Assembly (NCBI RefSeq): GCF_001662305.1
Contig: NZ_BDEP01000007.1
Span: 62,001 to 126,000 of the forward strand
DNA from: Halomonas caseinilytica
GTDB lineage: Bacteria; Pseudomonadota; Gammaproteobacteria; Pseudomonadales; Halomonadaceae
DNA length: 64,000 nt
Direction: 5' to 3'
The notes under the pieces are model-generated. The model was not told the DNA's origin. It saw only the letters and a list, made by a program, of their open reading frames with translations, and ran no database searches. Position 1 is the first letter of the stretch; each line of letters opens with the position of its first letter. Positions 34,920-42,804 of this stretch are shown here, in pieces. The position numbers were made by a program, and so were the translations under genes.

Positions 34920-35531
34920 TCACAGGCGACGCCGCTGCCATAAACGGGTCGCCAGGTGGACGGGGAGATACAGCAGTAGTGGCCAGGCCAGCATCAGACC
35001 GATCAAGTAGACGACAGGGTCGAGCAGGCCTTGCGGCGTCCCGAACGGGCCATGCACCCAGTTGACGTTGCGCCAGGGCTCAGTCAGCAGGAAGGCGGCC
35101 GGTACCGCCACCCAGGTCAATGCGGTCTGCCAGACCAACGCCCTGGGAGCATACCCCAGGCGGGCGACGCCGGCACCGGCGACCAGCGGCAGAATCAAGT
35201 GGTAGAGCGACAGCAACCTTACTCCCAGGGGCGTATTGGCGTCGAACATGTATTCGGTGCCACCGATGGGATGCCATCCGGACACCCAGGCAACGCCTGC
35301 ATCCAGTGCCCAGAGGCTGCCCACCAGGGCAGTGGCCAGCCACTGCATCGAGATGATCAGGCGACTCTCCGCCCAAAGGCCTATCAGCAGCAGGAAATTG
35401 GCCAGGTTGCACAGCCACAGATAATTCTGAATGCCGACCTTGAGGGCCACGGCCGGTGCCCAGAACAGGATCCATAGCGTGAACGCCACCTTCAACCACA
35501 AGGGCAGACGCCCGGAAAAACCGGCCTTCAT
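34920..35531 (-). CDS. polytopic membrane protein of unknown function
   Basis: I do not recognise the family. 203 residues from ATG 35531 (GGAGG upstream), with about six hydrophobic segments and a basic C-terminus. Short polar motifs between segments include WLCNLANF, GWHPIGGTEYMF and NVNWVHGPFGTPQ. The start overlaps the phhR stop by four bases, so it is co-translated with phhR, although the gene content gives no link to aromatic metabolism. It ends convergently 22 bases from cfa. Confidence 0.7.
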   Translation of the reverse strand: MKAGFSGRLPLWLKVAFTLWILFWAPAVALKVGIQNYLWLCNLANFLLLIGLWAESRLIISMQWLATALVGSLWALDAGVAWVSGWHPIGGTEYMFDANTPLGVRLLSLYHLILPLVAGAGVARLGYAPRALVWQTALTWVAVPAAFLLTEPWRNVNWVHGPFGTPQGLLDPVVYLIGLMLAWPLLLYLPVHLATRLWQRRRL

Positions 35532-37093
35532 GCCTCCTCTCCTCCACCGATGCCGTGTCGCTTGAGCTTGTTGGCAATGGTGGTGTGCGAGACGCCGAGG
35601 CGTTTCGCCAGTTGGCGGCTCGATGGATTCTGCGGATAGAGCGTAGCCAGCACCCGGCGCTCGACCTCGCCGAGGATATCGGCCAGCGAACCATCCAGAT
35701 CGATGCCGGACAGGCCCGGAGCCTGGCCGACGTCGGGAAGACGCAACTGACCGGGCTCGATGGTCCCGCCCTCGCACAGCGAGACAGCCTGGAAAAGCAC
35801 ATTCTCCAGCTGACGCACATTGCCTGGCCAATGATAGGCACAGAGCCTGGCCACGGCGGCCGGCGACAGGGTCGGCAACGGGCAGCCGATCTGTCGCGCA
35901 GCACGATCGACGAAGTGTCCGGCCAACGCCTCGATGCCATCCAGGCAATCGCGCAGCGGCGGCACCGTCAGGGTGAGCACGTTGAGGCGATGATAGAGAT
36001 CCTGACGAAACCGTCCCGCACTGCAGAGGCTGGGAAGATCCTGCTGGGTGGCGCAGATCACTCGCACATCCAGGTAGGTCTCCTCGTCGCTGCCGACCCG
36101 CCGGAAACCGCCATCCTGCAGGAAGCGTAGCAGCTTGACCTGCATGCGCGGGCTGGTCTCGCCCACCTCGTCAAGAAAGATGGTACCGCCGGCGGTCAGC
36201 TCCAGCAGGCCGAGCTTGCCCTCTGGGCGAGCCCCCTCGAAGGCCCCCGGTGCATAGCCGAACAGTTCGGTCTCGGCCATGGATTCCGGCAAGCCGGCAC
36301 AGTTCAGCGCCATGAAGGGGGCTTGCCCCCGCGCACTGGCCAGATGGCAGGCCCGCGCCAGCAGTTCCTTGCCGGTGCCCGTCTCGCCCTGGATCAACAG
36401 CGGCGCATCCAGCGGTGCCATGCGCCGCGCCTCGCGGATCAAGGCTTCGAGCCGGGGGCTCGACTGGAACAGCGATTCGAACCCCCGCAGTTCCTGGCGC
36501 TGCACCTGATAGATGCGCTCGCCGATGCGATCAGCGCGATGCAGGGTCACCACGGCGCCGGCCAGCGAGGCCACGTCTTCCAGGTTCTCGCGATGCAGCG
36601 GCGCGATGTCGGCAAGATAGGTGGCCTCGTGCAAGCGGATACGCAGCCCGTTGACCCGGGCATTGTTGCGCCGAATCAGCGCCGGCAGGTCCAGATCGGG
36701 CAGATATCGGTCCAACGACAGCCCCGGCACTTCATCGACACGCACGCCGAGCAGCTGGCCGGCCGCGCGATTGGCGGCCACCAGATGGCCTTCCATATCG
36801 ATGGACATCACGGGATCGGAAAGCGACGACAGCAGCGCGTCGAGCTCGAGATGGCGACGCTCGCTGGGCATCAGGCTGACGCGGCGCACCCCGAACACCC
36901 CTGGCACCTGCTCCAGTTCGGGTCTCAAGGTGGCCAGTTGGGCATTGAGCAGGTTGGGCACATGCAGGTAGATGGCATTGCCGTGCTCTCCGCCGACCTC
37001 ACCATGGGCGACGTTGAGCCCATAATCAGCAAAGTGGGCAACGATATCGCGCAGGATACCGATCCGGTTCTGGCAATGAAATCTCAAGCGCAT
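35528..37093 (-). CDS. phhR: TyrR/PhhR family aromatic amino acid regulator
   Basis: A 521-residue regulator with an ACT domain (1-70), PAS domain (about 80-190), AAA+ domain (about 205-430) and C-terminal HTH (SSRQLAKRLGVSHTTIANKLKRHG, in part). Walker A is GETGTGKE (236-243) and Walker B TIFLDE. The loop that is GAFTGA in sigma-54 activators reads GAFEGA (283-288), so it probably acts on sigma-70 promoters like TyrR. Divergent from phhA with two boxes between them. Confidence 0.93.
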   Translation of the reverse strand: MRLRFHCQNRIGILRDIVAHFADYGLNVAHGEVGGEHGNAIYLHVPNLLNAQLATLRPELEQVPGVFGVRRVSLMPSERRHLELDALLSSLSDPVMSIDMEGHLVAANRAAGQLLGVRVDEVPGLSLDRYLPDLDLPALIRRNNARVNGLRIRLHEATYLADIAPLHRENLEDVASLAGAVVTLHRADRIGERIYQVQRQELRGFESLFQSSPRLEALIREARRMAPLDAPLLIQGETGTGKELLARACHLASARGQAPFMALNCAGLPESMAETELFGYAPGAFEGARPEGKLGLLELTAGGTIFLDEVGETSPRMQVKLLRFLQDGGFRRVGSDEETYLDVRVICATQQDLPSLCSAGRFRQDLYHRLNVLTLTVPPLRDCLDGIEALAGHFVDRAARQIGCPLPTLSPAAVARLCAYHWPGNVRQLENVLFQAVSLCEGGTIEPGQLRLPDVGQAPGLSGIDLDGSLADILGEVERRVLATLYPQNPSSRQLAKRLGVSHTTIANKLKRHGIGGGEEA

Positions 37094-37156
37094 GGAGGTC
37101 TCTTCGATCGGAAAACGGGCGACGCGACATTACGTGTCAGGTCGACGTGACTCGAG

Positions 37157-37174
37157 TGTCAAGATAACGTGACA
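37157..37174. promoter_or_regulatory. TyrR/PhhR-type box between phhR and phhA, phhR-proximal
   Basis: TGTCAA-GATAAC-GTGACA, a TGTCA/TGACA palindrome in the spacing of TyrR boxes, 64 bases upstream of phhR. Weaker match than the other copy. Confidence 0.5.
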
Positions 37175-37239
37175 CCTGCCCTGCCACAACGCGCCTCATC
37201 CCGCTTCACCTCGCCAGAGTGGCCGTGGGTGCCAACAAC

Positions 37240-37257
37240 TGTAACGTTTCCCTTACG
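37240..37257. promoter_or_regulatory. TyrR/PhhR-type box upstream of phhA
   Basis: TGTAAC-GTTTCC-CTTACG. It keeps the TGTAA arm and four of five bases of the TTACA arm, and shares TGTAAC-N6-CTTAC with the distal hppD box. About 130 bp upstream of phhA. Confidence 0.65.
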
Positions 37258-37378
37258 CTTCCGCTCTCGACGAACCACCCGTCGATGCGGCATGGCCCTG
37301 CCATCCCCGCACCGCAGCGCCTAGGCTCAAGGATATCCCTCAGGCACATAACAACCTCAATCCACCGCGGGAGATCCC

Positions 37379-38194
37379 ATGAAGGCACGAGACGACCAGA
37401 TCACCAGCAAGACCGGCTATCGGGTCCACATGCCGGATGACGACGGGCACATTGCCTGGTCGGCGCGCGAGAATGCCACCTGGCAGACTCTCATGGAGCG
37501 ACAGCTCGCGCTGATCGAAGGACGCGTATGCCAGGAATATCTGGATGGCCTCGAACGTCTGGCGCTTCCGCTCGACCATGTGCCCCAGCTCGCTGATGTC
37601 GATCACGTTCTCAAGGCCGCCACCGGCTGGGAAACCGCCCAGGTACCGGCCCTGATCCCCTTCGACACCTTCTTCGAACTGCTGGCCGCCCGACGCTTCC
37701 CGGTCGCGACCTTCATCCGCGCCCCGGAAGAAATGGACTACCTCCAAGAACCGGACATCTTCCACGAGATCTTCGGCCACTGCCCGATGCTCACCAACCC
37801 GGCCTTCGCCGAATTCACCGCCACCTATGGCCGGCTGGGCCTGGAGGCGGCACCGAAGGAGCGGGTCTATCTGGCACGACTGTACTGGATGACCGTGGAA
37901 TTCGGCCTGGTCGATACCGCCGCAGGACGGCGCATCTACGGCGGCGGCATCATCTCCTCGCCCAAGGAGACCCTGCATGCGCTGTCCGACACGCCGGTTC
38001 ATGCTCCCTTCGACCCCATGGATGCCCTGCGCACTCCCTATCGCATCGATATTCTCCAGCCGCTCTACTATGTACTGGACAGCCTGGAAACCCTGCATGA
38101 ACTATCGGAACGCGACATCATGGGCATGGTCCACGACGCCATGGCGCAGGGGCTCTTCGAGCCGCGCTTTCCGCCCAAGTCACTTTCCGCCTGA
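37379..38194 (+). CDS. phhA: phenylalanine 4-monooxygenase
   Basis: Hydroxylates phenylalanine to tyrosine with tetrahydropterin and non-heme iron. The 271-residue monodomain enzyme has the 2-His-1-Glu triad His129 and His134 (FHEIFGHCP) and Glu174 (YWMTVEFGL). It heads the phhA-phhB-aminotransferase operon; the pterin recycling enzyme follows 105 bases later. Confidence 0.96.
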   Translation: MKARDDQITSKTGYRVHMPDDDGHIAWSARENATWQTLMERQLALIEGRVCQEYLDGLERLALPLDHVPQLADVDHVLKAATGWETAQVPALIPFDTFFELLAARRFPVATFIRAPEEMDYLQEPDIFHEIFGHCPMLTNPAFAEFTATYGRLGLEAAPKERVYLARLYWMTVEFGLVDTAAGRRIYGGGIISSPKETLHALSDTPVHAPFDPMDALRTPYRIDILQPLYYVLDSLETLHELSERDIMGMVHDAMAQGLFEPRFPPKSLSA

Positions 38195-38299
38195 CCCCAC
38201 AGTCACCGAAGCCGTCGGTGCCGGAACGCGCCAGTGCCCTTGAGTCCACGCCCTGGCATCCCCAGACATTCCAGGAAGACCCAACGACGAGGAGTCATC

Positions 38300-38638
38300 A
38301 TGAGCGAGCTTTCCGAACAGCAGTGCGAGGCGTGCAGTTGGGACGCCCCTCACGTCACCGAGAGCGAAATCGAGCAATACCGTCGCGACATCCCCGAGTG
38401 GCAGATCGTCGAGCGCGATGGCATCATGCAACTGGAGCGGATCTTCAAGTTCCGCAACTTTCGTCAGGCCCTGGCGTTTACCAACGAGGTTGGCGAAATC
38501 GCCGAGCAGGCGGGGCATCACCCGGCGCTGCTGACCGAATGGGGCAAGGTCACCGTGACCTGGTGGTCCCACGAGATGAAGGGCCTGCACAAGAACGATT
38601 TCATTCTTGCCGCCAGAACCGACGAGGTAGCGAAGTAA
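38300..38638 (+). CDS. phhB: pterin-4a-carbinolamine dehydratase
   Basis: Recycles the 4a-hydroxy-pterin made by PhhA. 112 residues from ATG 38300 with GAGGAG-like purines upstream; an earlier in-frame ATG (38234) adds a leader not seen in the family. The active-site segment [25 protein letters not shown] (in part) with paired His is present. The stop TAA abuts the next ATG (38639). Confidence 0.95.
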   Translation: MSELSEQQCEACSWDAPHVTESEIEQYRRDIPEWQIVERDGIMQLERIFKFRNFRQALAFTNEVGEIAEQAGHHPALLTEWGKVTVTWWSHEMKGLHKNDFILAARTDEVAK

Positions 38639-39826
38639 ATGTTCGAGCAAATTGAGCGGGTCCCCGGGGATGCCATCCTCGGGCTCATCGAGGCCTTCAA
38701 GAAGGACACCAATCCCCAGAAGGTCGATCTCGGCGTCGGCGTCTATCGTGACGCTCAGGGCAACACCCCGGTGATGCGCGCGGTCAAGGATGCCGAGGCC
38801 CTGCTGCTCAAGAACGAGTCCACCAAGACCTACATCGGTTCCCACGGCGATCCACGCTACGGCCAGGCTGTACTGCCCCTGGTGCTCGGTGAAGGCTCGC
38901 CGGTGCTCGAGGCCGGTCGCGCCAGCGCCACCCAATCGCCCGGCGGTACCGGCGCCCTGCGCCTGGCGGCGGACTTCATCGCCACCCAGTTGCCCGGCAA
39001 GGACATCTGGGTCAGCGACCCGACCTGGCCGAACCACCTCGGCATCTTCCCGGCTGCGGGCCTCACCCTGAAGAAGTATCCCTACGTGGATGCCGAGAAC
39101 CGGCTCGACTTCGACGGCATGCTCGCCGCCCTCAAGGAGATTCCCGAAGGTGACGTGGTGCTGCTTCACGCCTGCTGCCACAACCCGACCGGCTTCGATC
39201 TCTCCCGCGAACAGTGGGGACAGGTCCTGGAAGTGGTCAAGCAGCGCAATCTGCTGCCGCTGGTCGACTTCGCCTACCAGGGCTTCGGCGAAGGTCTCGA
39301 CGAGGATGCCTATGGCCCGCGCCTGCTGGCCGAGAACCTCGATGAGGTGATCATCACCAGCTCCTGCTCGAAGAACTTCGGCATCTACTGCGAGCGGACC
39401 GGCTGCCTGATCATGGTCGCCAAGGACAATGAGCAGATGGAAAACGTGCGCTCGCAGGTCGCCATCGTGGCCCGCGAGAACTATTCCAACCCGCCGGCCC
39501 ACGGCGGCGCCATCGTCGCCGAGATTCTTCATTCGGCCGAGCTCGCCGCCATCTGGCGCGAGGAACTCACCGAAATGCGCGACCGCATCAATACCCTGCG
39601 TCGCGACTTCGTCGAGGCCTTGAAGCCCTATGGCCTGGATCAGAAGTATGCCTGTGTCGCCGAGCAGCGCGGCATGTTCTCCTATACCGGCCTGACGCCG
39701 GAACAGGTGGATCGCCTGCGCGATGAGTTCGGCATCTACATGGTGCGTTCCGGCCGTGCCAACGTCGCCGGCTTCTCCCAGGAGAACCTGCCCTATCTCG
39801 CCAAGGCGATCGCCGCCGTCAACTGA
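38639..39826 (+). CDS. aromatic amino acid aminotransferase (PhhC/TyrB type)
   Basis: PLP enzyme of the class I aspartate/aromatic aminotransferase group, 395 residues. Lys245 in SSCSKNFGIYCERTG binds PLP; HNPTGFDLS and VDFAYQGFG coordinate the cofactor, and the Arg in VRSGRANVAG binds the substrate carboxylate. In this operon it should convert tyrosine to 4-hydroxyphenylpyruvate for HppD. It begins directly after the phhB stop. Confidence 0.92.
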   Translation: MFEQIERVPGDAILGLIEAFKKDTNPQKVDLGVGVYRDAQGNTPVMRAVKDAEALLLKNESTKTYIGSHGDPRYGQAVLPLVLGEGSPVLEAGRASATQSPGGTGALRLAADFIATQLPGKDIWVSDPTWPNHLGIFPAAGLTLKKYPYVDAENRLDFDGMLAALKEIPEGDVVLLHACCHNPTGFDLSREQWGQVLEVVKQRNLLPLVDFAYQGFGEGLDEDAYGPRLLAENLDEVIITSSCSKNFGIYCERTGCLIMVAKDNEQMENVRSQVAIVARENYSNPPAHGGAIVAEILHSAELAAIWREELTEMRDRINTLRRDFVEALKPYGLDQKYACVAEQRGMFSYTGLTPEQVDRLRDEFGIYMVRSGRANVAGFSQENLPYLAKAIAAVN

Positions 39827-39881
39827 GTTCGCCGAGGCCTCCCCAGGCCTCTGCCCGGCAGCATGGCCGGGCAGGCAACCG

Positions 39882-39915
39882 AAAGGCCCCGCCGGCATGT
39901 CCGACGGGGCCTTTT
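39882..39915 (+). terminator. terminator after the phh operon
   Basis: AAAGGCCCCG (39882-39891) pairs with CGGGGCCTTT (39905-39914), followed by a T that makes TTTT. A clear intrinsic terminator; the A-rich left arm would also serve the convergent dadA transcript. Confidence 0.85.
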
Positions 39916-39936
39916 CGATGCCGGCTCATGACACCT

Positions 39937-41196
39937 TCATGCCGCGTAGCGCGATACGTCCAGGCCTGCGGGATCGATGGCGGTATCACGCCCGTCGATC
40001 AGGTCGGCCAGCAACTGGGCACTGCCGCAGCTCATGGTCCAACCCAGGGTACCGTGGCCGGTGTTCAGCCACAGGTTGTCATGTCGGGTTGCGCCGATGA
40101 TCGGCGTGGAATCCGGCGTCATCGGACGAAGACCGGCCCAGAACTCCGCCCTGGCCACATCCCCCCCTTCTGGGAAGACATCGCGCACCACCATGCCGAT
40201 GGTCGCACGACGCTTCTCCAGCAGGCTCAGGTCATAGGACGCCAGCTCCGCGGTGCCGCCGACGCGAATGCGGTCATCGAAGCGAGAAATCGCCACCTTG
40301 AAGGTCTCGTCCATCACCGTGGATTGCGGCGCGCCGCCGTCATCGACGACGGGCACGGTCAGGCTGTAGCCCTTGACGGGATAGATCGGCAGGCGAATAT
40401 CGAGGTCCTTGACGAGAAAGGGCGAATAGCTGCCCAGACAGACCACATAGGCATCAGCGGTCCATTCGCCGGCGCTGGTCACCACACTTTCAATGCCGCT
40501 TCCGCCACGCTTGAGGCGCTGGACCTCGACATTGAAGCGGAAATCCACGCCGAGTTGCTCGCGGCAATAGTCGGCCAACCGATTGGTAAATAGGTGGCAA
40601 TCCCCGGTCTGATCATCGGGCAGGTGCAGGCCGCCGACGAACTTCCCGGGCACCCGGGCCAACGCGGGTTCCACCGCCTTGATCGCTTCGGCATCGAGCA
40701 GATCGTGGCGCACGCCGCACTGGGCGAGCACCTGCATGTCCTTGGCCACTGCCTCGACCTGGCTCTCGTGGCGGAACAGTTGCAGCAGGCCCCGCTGACG
40801 ATCCTCGTAGCGGATGCCCGTCTCCGCACGCAGGGCATCGATGCAGGCCCGGCTATGTTCGGCGATACGCACCATGCGCTCCTTGTTCACCGCATAGCGT
40901 TCGGCATTGCAGTTGCCGAACATCTGCAGCATGAAGCGCGCCATGGTCGGGTCCATTCTTGGCTGGATCTTGAGCGGCGCGTGTTCCTGGAACATCCACT
41001 TCACGGCCTTCTGCGGGATGCCAGGCGCCGCCCAGGGAGAGGAAAAACCGAAGGATACCTGGCCGGCATTGCCATAACTGGTCTCCATGGCCGGCGACGG
41101 TTGACGGTCCACCACCGTTACCTCATGGCCCTGGCGTGCCAGATAATAAGCGCTGGTGACGCCCACGACGCCACTTCCCAGAATCAATACCTTCAT
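39937..41196 (-). CDS. dadA: D-amino acid dehydrogenase small subunit
   Basis: FAD enzyme that oxidises D-amino acids, feeding electrons to the respiratory chain. The 419-residue protein has the N-terminal Rossmann motif [25 protein letters not shown] (in part), [12 protein letters not shown] and the C-terminal [21 protein letters not shown] (in part) of DadA. No alanine racemase gene follows, unlike E. coli dadAX. The upstream region is strongly AT-rich. Confidence 0.93.
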   Translation of the reverse strand: MKVLILGSGVVGVTSAYYLARQGHEVTVVDRQPSPAMETSYGNAGQVSFGFSSPWAAPGIPQKAVKWMFQEHAPLKIQPRMDPTMARFMLQMFGNCNAERYAVNKERMVRIAEHSRACIDALRAETGIRYEDRQRGLLQLFRHESQVEAVAKDMQVLAQCGVRHDLLDAEAIKAVEPALARVPGKFVGGLHLPDDQTGDCHLFTNRLADYCREQLGVDFRFNVEVQRLKRGGSGIESVVTSAGEWTADAYVVCLGSYSPFLVKDLDIRLPIYPVKGYSLTVPVVDDGGAPQSTVMDETFKVAISRFDDRIRVGGTAELASYDLSLLEKRRATIGMVVRDVFPEGGDVARAEFWAGLRPMTPDSTPIIGATRHDNLWLNTGHGTLGWTMSCGSAQLLADLIDGRDTAIDPAGLDVSRYAA

Positions 41197-41279
41197 GCTT
41201 TCCCCTCTTGTGCTTGTGGTCGCTGCCAGCAGGCCATCGGCACCCGCCCGGCGCCTCGGGAAAGCAGTATAAGGACGAT

Positions 41280-41388
41280 AAGATAGATGTTTATTCTGTT
41301 TTATGGATAATAATCAGATATAAAATTCAAATTATATTTCCAAATATTTTTAAAATCCTATAGAAAACAACAAAAACAGAACAAAACA
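41280..41388. other. AT-rich block upstream of dadA
   Basis: About 110 bases of mostly A and T inside a roughly 63-65 percent GC window, with runs such as AAATATTTTTAAAAT. No gene is visible. It lies between the end of the MATE gene and dadA. Possible roles are a promoter UP-element, or a site for Lrp or H-NS-like proteins; no specific motif could be proven. Confidence 0.55.
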
Positions 41389-42741
41389 CTATGATGATAC
41401 CGCCGCCATGCGACGTGGACTGGAAAGCACACGACGCAACAGTCCCCAGGCTGCCAGACCGGCCAGCAGATTCCCCAGGGCCGCGCCGGCCGCCAGCCCC
41501 GTCAGACCAGCCAGCCAGGTCCCAATCCACAGGCAAGGCAGATAGAAAACGAACAACCGCGCCGCGGACATCAACATGGCGCGCAGAGGCCAACCCAAGG
41601 CATTGCCGGCGGACACCACCAGCATGCAGACCCCCAGGGCCGCATAGCTCGGCAGCATGAAGCGTACCAGCATTGCCAGGTCTCCACGCACCTCGGGATT
41701 GCCCGACAACGCCTGCGCCACCCAGGGCGCGGCCACCGCCAGGATCAGCCCCAGTGCCAATTGCCAGACCACGACAACCCGCAGCGCCAGTCGCAGCAGA
41801 CGATGTATCTGCGCCCAGTCCCCAGCGCCATAGCAGCGCCCCAGCCAGGGTGGCAGCGACATCGTCATGGCCAGCACCACCATCAAGGATACCGTTTCCA
41901 GGCGATTGGCCAGGCCCCAGGCTGCGACTTGGGCCTCTCCCAGGCTCGCTACCGCCGAAATGGCAAGCATCGCCGCCAGGGGAGGCATCAACTGGCTGAT
42001 CATCGCGGGGCCGGCAATGCCCGCAAAGGGACGAAGCGAGAGACGCCATTCGTCCACGAGCCCTTGCCACGACAACCAGTCGAGGCCCGCCAGTCGCCAG
42101 CCCAGTATCATCAGTCCCAGGGCGAAGGCCAGCACCGTGGCAATGGCAGCACCGGGCAGCCCCAGGCCGGGCCAGGGGCCGGCACCGAAGATCAACAGGG
42201 GATCGAGCGCCAGGTTGACCAGGCTGGTCACGACCATCAACACGCCCGGCAGACGCGTGTTGCCATGGGCCCGGAACAGGCTGTAACCGAAATACAGGCA
42301 GGCCCCCAGCCAGGCGGACAGCAACTGGGGGGTCCAATAGGAGCGAATCAATCCCAGCGATTCGGGCGCTGCCCCCAGACGCAGGAAGATAGGCGCCTGT
42401 AGCCACCACAGCAACAGCACCAGCAGTGCGATCACGCCGGTACCGCTCAGCAGTACCAGACTGCCCAGGCGTTTTGCCCGGGCCTGCTCGCCCGCGCCCA
42501 GGGCTCGCGATATCAAGGCGGCAATGGCGATGCCCATTCCCACTTGAACGCCGATGATCAGAAAGCTCAGCGGAAAGGTGAAGGACTGCGCCGCCAGCGG
42601 TGCCGTTCCCAGCCGCGCAATGAAGGCACTGTCGACCAGTTGAAAGCCGAGCAGAGACAACACGCCAATGGCCATCGGCCAGGTCTGGCGCCACAGCGTC
42701 ACGCCCAGCGACGGCGCAGGGGTCGTATCGGTATGACTCAC
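41389..42741 (-). CDS. MATE family efflux transporter
   Basis: A 450-residue, 12-segment MatE-family exporter, probably Na+ or H+ driven. GTG start at 42741 follows GGAG by five bases; an ATG at 42774 lacks a ribosome site. Two related halves are visible (QTWPMAIGVLSLLGFQLVDSAFIARLG and a mirrored SLRPFAGIAGPAMISQL, in part). Substrates cannot be inferred. Confidence 0.88.
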   Translation of the reverse strand: MSHTDTTPAPSLGVTLWRQTWPMAIGVLSLLGFQLVDSAFIARLGTAPLAAQSFTFPLSFLIIGVQVGMGIAIAALISRALGAGEQARAKRLGSLVLLSGTGVIALLVLLLWWLQAPIFLRLGAAPESLGLIRSYWTPQLLSAWLGACLYFGYSLFRAHGNTRLPGVLMVVTSLVNLALDPLLIFGAGPWPGLGLPGAAIATVLAFALGLMILGWRLAGLDWLSWQGLVDEWRLSLRPFAGIAGPAMISQLMPPLAAMLAISAVASLGEAQVAAWGLANRLETVSLMVVLAMTMSLPPWLGRCYGAGDWAQIHRLLRLALRVVVVWQLALGLILAVAAPWVAQALSGNPEVRGDLAMLVRFMLPSYAALGVCMLVVSAGNALGWPLRAMLMSAARLFVFYLPCLWIGTWLAGLTGLAAGAALGNLLAGLAAWGLLRRVLSSPRRMAAVSS

Positions 42742-42804
42742 GATGACTCCGGATAGTGCACGATAAGCCCCCATTCTACGCCATCTCGCAGACCAGCGCG
42801 GGGC

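Noticed and set aside
38195-38299. CACCGA/TCGGTG hairpin between phhA and phhB
   Set aside because: Only six pairs and no T-run; the genes are probably co-transcribed.
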